Of a stretch of DNA of 64,000 nucleotides, positions 61,266 to 64,000 are shown piece after piece. The position numbers and the translations under genes were made by a program. Source of the DNA: Christiangramia bathymodioli (GTDB lineage Bacteria > Bacteroidota > Bacteroidia > Flavobacteriales > Flavobacteriaceae). The stretch is from the NCBI GenBank assembly GCA_009735695.1, contig SRSL01000002.1, positions 239,229-303,228 on the forward strand. The letters run 5' to 3'. Each line of letters opens with the position of its first letter. Within the stretch, counting starts at the first letter, position 1. The notes below the pieces were generated by a model. It did not search any database and had not been told where the DNA came from. It was given only the letters and a program-made list of their open reading frames with translations.

Positions 61266-62066
61266 CTATAATTCTTTGATTTTTATATTCCTGAACCAGA
61301 TCGGGCTTGCATGATCCTGCAGGCCAATAAACCCTGATTTATATTTTCCATAATCCAGAGCATTATCCCATTTCCCAGAATTTTTTCTGTTGTTCCAGTC
61401 TTCAGACCATGGAACGAATTCAAGAATTTTCTTTCCATTTAACCAGTGTTCAACTTTTTTGGGAGTAAATACGATCCTGGAAGAATTCCATTCGCCAACC
61501 GGATTTAATAATTTTTGAGAAGTATCTGCCACATGCATGGCATAATCTGCACCTGTTTTTTGCCAGTCCTGAAGTTCTCCAGGATTTTCCGCTCCAAATT
61601 GTGAATTATAATCGGTTAGGTCATGGATGGAGGCATAATTTTCATCATCGATCAATTGGTATTCAGGGGCGATTTCCGGCGGTGCGTTATAACCTTCCTT
61701 TACATGGTAAAAGATTCCGCTATTTCCGCCTTTGGGTAATTTCCATTCCAGGTAAAGCTCAAAATTGTCAAATTCCTGTGCTCCATAAATGATGTCTTTT
61801 CCACCTTCATAATTTTGTTCAAGGCCCAATTCGGTATCGAAAGTTAATACACTGTCTTTGATCACCCAGCCGGGAGGAAGGGAATCACCATTATAGGCAC
61901 GCCAGCCCTCCAGAGATGTCCCGTCAAAAAGATAGGTCCAGGTATTTTCTCCCGGCCTATTAGCTGTGATTATATCTTCAGATTCTGGCTCGACAGTAGT
62001 TTTCTGCTTACACGAGCTAAAAAATAAAAATCCTAAAAGAAATAAAGAGGTTAGTTTAGTGCTCAT
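61266..62066 (-). CDS. DUF1080 (3-keto-disaccharide hydrolase) lipoprotein
   Basis: A 266-residue protein with a lipoprotein signal (STKLTSLFLLGFLFFSSC, Cys at 19). The mature part is the DUF1080 jellyroll: WTYLFDGTSLEGWRAYNGDSLPPGW, FELYLEWKLPKGGNSGIFYHV, EYQLIDDENY and SGFIGLQDHASPIWFRNIKIKEL. DUF1080 proteins hydrolyse 3-keto-glycosides. It is the first gene of a pair with the Gfo/Idh/MocA enzyme, which fits oxidation to a 3-keto sugar followed by hydrolysis. Confidence 0.87.
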   Translation of the reverse strand: MSTKLTSLFLLGFLFFSSCKQKTTVEPESEDIITANRPGENTWTYLFDGTSLEGWRAYNGDSLPPGWVIKDSVLTFDTELGLEQNYEGGKDIIYGAQEFDNFELYLEWKLPKGGNSGIFYHVKEGYNAPPEIAPEYQLIDDENYASIHDLTDYNSQFGAENPGELQDWQKTGADYAMHVADTSQKLLNPVGEWNSSRIVFTPKKVEHWLNGKKILEFVPWSEDWNNRKNSGKWDNALDYGKYKSGFIGLQDHASPIWFRNIKIKEL

Positions 62067-62229
62067 TTTGATGGATAAAAATGATGGCTTAGTTCCGAAG
62101 AGGAGAAAGCCGATTAGACTAACCTAAAATAGGATAAATATTTTAGTTTTTAAGATCTTGATATTCAGGTTGGCAATTGTCTACGGGTAGGTTGGTAAGA
62201 TTTAGACAGTTTAAACCTTTATCGAAGCT

Positions 62230-63081
62230 TTAAACAGTAGCACATAAATCTGAATAATCCTTTTTATGGCCTATCAATTTAAGATTTTCAAGGGTCTTCT
62301 GAACATTTTCCAAATCCTCAGGGCTTATCTGTTCCTGGCTCCAGTGCGTAAGGTCCAGCCATTTCCTGATGTCTTCCAGTTTCTGATCATATCTCCTGGA
62401 GAGTTCCTGGTCTATATTCTTCCTAAGTTTAAAGTTCCGGGTTTCCTTATTGACCACCTCCAACATTTTTTTAAGTCTTTGAGGATGCATCCTGATGCTT
62501 TCGTTTCTAGCGGCAATTACGAAACAAGGCCAGGGAGTGGGGCAGTCTGCGACCAACCTGAAAGTTTTATTATCCACCAGCGGTTTGGTAGTAAAATGTT
62601 CCCACATGAAATATTGAGCCTGGTCTTCTTTGAGCGCGTGTACGGCTCCATCAAGATTGTTTACGATCTCAAAATTAAGTTTTGAAAGATCCCAGTTCTG
62701 ATTGCTGGCGTTAACATAAGCCATTAGATGGCTACCACTACCTTTACGGCTGATAGCTGCTTTAGTACCTTCCAGTTCCTGGATATTTTTAAAAGGAGAA
62801 CCTGCCGCTACATGAATTCCCCAGATCAAAGGGCTGCCTATAAAGGTTTGAATGATCTTACTGTCATTGCCCTGTATAATATCCTTGACGATACCTTCCG
62901 TTAAGATAACAGCCGCATCGAGCTCACCCGATCTTAAAGCTTTGCACATGGCCCCGGTGCCTTCAGGAAAATCTTTCCATATCAAATGAACATCTTCAGC
63001 TTCAAATTTTCCATTTTCCATGCAGTGATGCCATGGAAGATTAAAATGCTCGGGTACTCCACCTATTTTGATCGTTTTCAT
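62230..63081 (-). CDS. Substrate-binding-protein-like protein without signal peptide
   Basis: A 283-residue protein with the NMT1/THI5/ABC substrate-binding fold (IKIGGVPEHFNLPWHHCMENGKF; SGELDAAVILTEGIVKDIIQG; TKAAISRKGSGSHLMAY). No signal peptide or lipobox is present, and no permease or ATPase gene is nearby. A cytoplasmic enzyme of the same fold (like THI5 or the MqnA/MqnD proteins) is therefore as likely as a transporter part. It overlaps the ppk1 gene by four bases, so both are translated together. Confidence 0.7.
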   Translation of the reverse strand: MKTIKIGGVPEHFNLPWHHCMENGKFEAEDVHLIWKDFPEGTGAMCKALRSGELDAAVILTEGIVKDIIQGNDSKIIQTFIGSPLIWGIHVAAGSPFKNIQELEGTKAAISRKGSGSHLMAYVNASNQNWDLSKLNFEIVNNLDGAVHALKEDQAQYFMWEHFTTKPLVDNKTFRLVADCPTPWPCFVIAARNESIRMHPQRLKKMLEVVNKETRNFKLRKNIDQELSRRYDQKLEDIRKWLDLTHWSQEQISPEDLENVQKTLENLKLIGHKKDYSDLCATV

Positions 63082-64000
63082 ATGCTGTGTTTTTCTTTAA
63101 GATACTCATAAATCGCATACTGCGATCTGATCTCTTTTTCTCCTTTCTTTCGTTCTACGTAAGTATTGCTTTCAGAAGCATCCTGGATTCGTGCCTTGAC
63201 ATTGTCATTGAGCTGAATGTTCAGAATTTCCTTGAATTCCTGTTTGATGTCTTCATCCAGAACTGGTGATATCACCTCGATCCTTCTGTCCAGGTTACGG
63301 TTCATCCAGTCGGCACTCCCATAGAACATCAATTCGTCTCCAGCATTTTCAAAAAGGTAGATACGCCCGTGTTCCAGAAATCTGTCCACAACGCTGGTAA
63401 TATAGATGTTGTCGCTCAGACCTTCGATCCCTGGGATCAAGCAGGTGAACCCTCGAATAAGCATTCGAATTTCAACTCCTGCCTGGCTTGCCTTATACAA
63501 CAGCTCGATCATTTCACGGTCTTCGAGGCTATTCATTTTAGCGGTTATTTTCGCTTTCTTTCCTTCGCGGGCATTTTCAATCTCGTTATAAATGAGTTTA
63601 ATGAACTCCTGTCTGGTAGAGAATGGCGAAATGAGGAGGTTCTTTTCACGGGGAATAATAAGTTCGCCTTCTAAAACCTTAAAAAGTCGGGCTAATTCTT
63701 TGGTAATATATTTATTCGCTGTGAATATGGCATGGTCGCAATAGATCCTTGCAGTCTCGCTATTAAAATTGCCAGTTCCAATATATGCGTATCGATTTAT
63801 TTCATCTCCATCTTCCCTGCAAATGAGCATGATCTTGGAGTGTACCTTAACCTTGGGATAACTATAGATTACATTCGCCCCTTTCTCTTCGAATTTCCGT
63901 CCCCAGATGATATTGTTCTTCTCATCGAACCTGGCTTTAGCCTCCACAAAAACGGTCACTTTTTTTCCGTTATCTAATGCTTCTAGGAGAGAAGTGGTTA
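63078..64000 (-). CDS. ppk1: Polyphosphate kinase 1, C-terminal part
   Basis: The frame is open to the right edge (5' part beyond 64000), giving 307 residues. Start of the visible part: TTSLLEALDNGKKVTVFVEAKARFDEKNNI, followed by KVHSKIMLICREDGDEINRYAYIGTGNFN, the phosphorylated-His phospholipase-D-like motif, and a second half LMFYGSADWMNRNLDRRIEVI. PPK1 makes polyphosphate from ATP reversibly. Its stop overlaps the start of the binding-protein-like gene. Confidence 0.9.
   Translation of the reverse strand, partial: TTSLLEALDNGKKVTVFVEAKARFDEKNNIIWGRKFEEKGANVIYSYPKVKVHSKIMLICREDGDEINRYAYIGTGNFNSETARIYCDHAIFTANKYITKELARLFKVLEGELIIPREKNLLISPFSTRQEFIKLIYNEIENAREGKKAKITAKMNSLEDREMIELLYKASQAGVEIRMLIRGFTCLIPGIEGLSDNIYITSVVDRFLEHGRIYLFENAGDELMFYGSADWMNRNLDRRIEVISPVLDEDIKQEFKEILNIQLNDNVKARIQDASESNTYVERKKGEKEIRSQYAIYEYLKEKHSI

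Overview
The window is a chromosome segment from a Bacteroidota bacterium, most likely a marine Flavobacteriaceae of the Gramella/Christiangramia type. The grounds are Bacteroidetes promoter boxes (TTTG plus TANNTTTG), a T9SS C-terminal sorting domain, bacillithiol synthesis (bshA), flavobacterial conserved gene orders (rsmE-tsaD-tamB, lptD-ridA), and AT-rich DNA without ribosomal binding sites of the enteric type.

Bases 1-15916 are accessory DNA. On the minus strand at the left edge lies a defence operon: an XRE regulator, a 904-residue SIR2 / RecG-Schlafen-type ATPase-like / APAZ protein, and a short prokaryotic Argonaute whose gene starts directly after the SIR2 stop codon and runs off the window. 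This is a SPARSA-like system with an extra middle domain. To its right are a degenerate nucleotidyltransferase-HEPN protein with two small paralogous partners, a 1.5 kb gene-poor stretch full of nested inverted repeats, a secreted M43 metalloprotease with a small lipoprotein, and an IntDOT-like tyrosine recombinase. Two copies of a 13-base tRNA-Pro 3' end (9721-9733 and 15904-15916), each followed by a hairpin, bracket the recombinase, three tiny hydrophobic ORFs, a SulP transporter and a small protein. This looks like two genomic islands inserted in tandem at one tRNA-Pro. A ~50-residue peptide with a structured leader occurs once in each island (a broken copy at 6024-6173, an intact one at 15455-15610).

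Bases 16449-64000 are core chromosome. First comes an acyl-lipid/aryl-polyene- or flexirubin-like operon (two hotdog dehydratases, LolA-like carrier, GT2-DUF2062, MMPL exporter), cut off from any ketosynthase genes by the island. Then follow a minus-strand RNA-modification cluster (THUMP-like methyltransferase, AI-2E permease, TrmH/SpoU methyltransferase, DUF4159, RsmE, TsaD) divergent from tamB; pfkA with mgsA; ridA; a 31-copy heptamer repeat; lptD; amidase and MlaD; an HdrC/HdrB-like iron-sulfur pair; a GH3-serine hydrolase and bshA; an FAD/iron-sulfur oxidoreductase; a two-component pair; aroC; a dicarboxylate symporter; DCC protein; MutS2; uracil-DNA glycosylase; outer-membrane and secreted proteins; a Gfo/Idh/MocA oxidoreductase with a DUF1080 lipoprotein; a binding-protein-like protein without a signal peptide; and the C-terminal part of polyphosphate kinase.

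Envelope biogenesis is a theme of the core part: tamB, lptD, mlaD, the amidase, LolA-like carrier and MMPL exporter all serve lipid or outer-membrane traffic. All calls rest on reading the sequence; no database search was possible.
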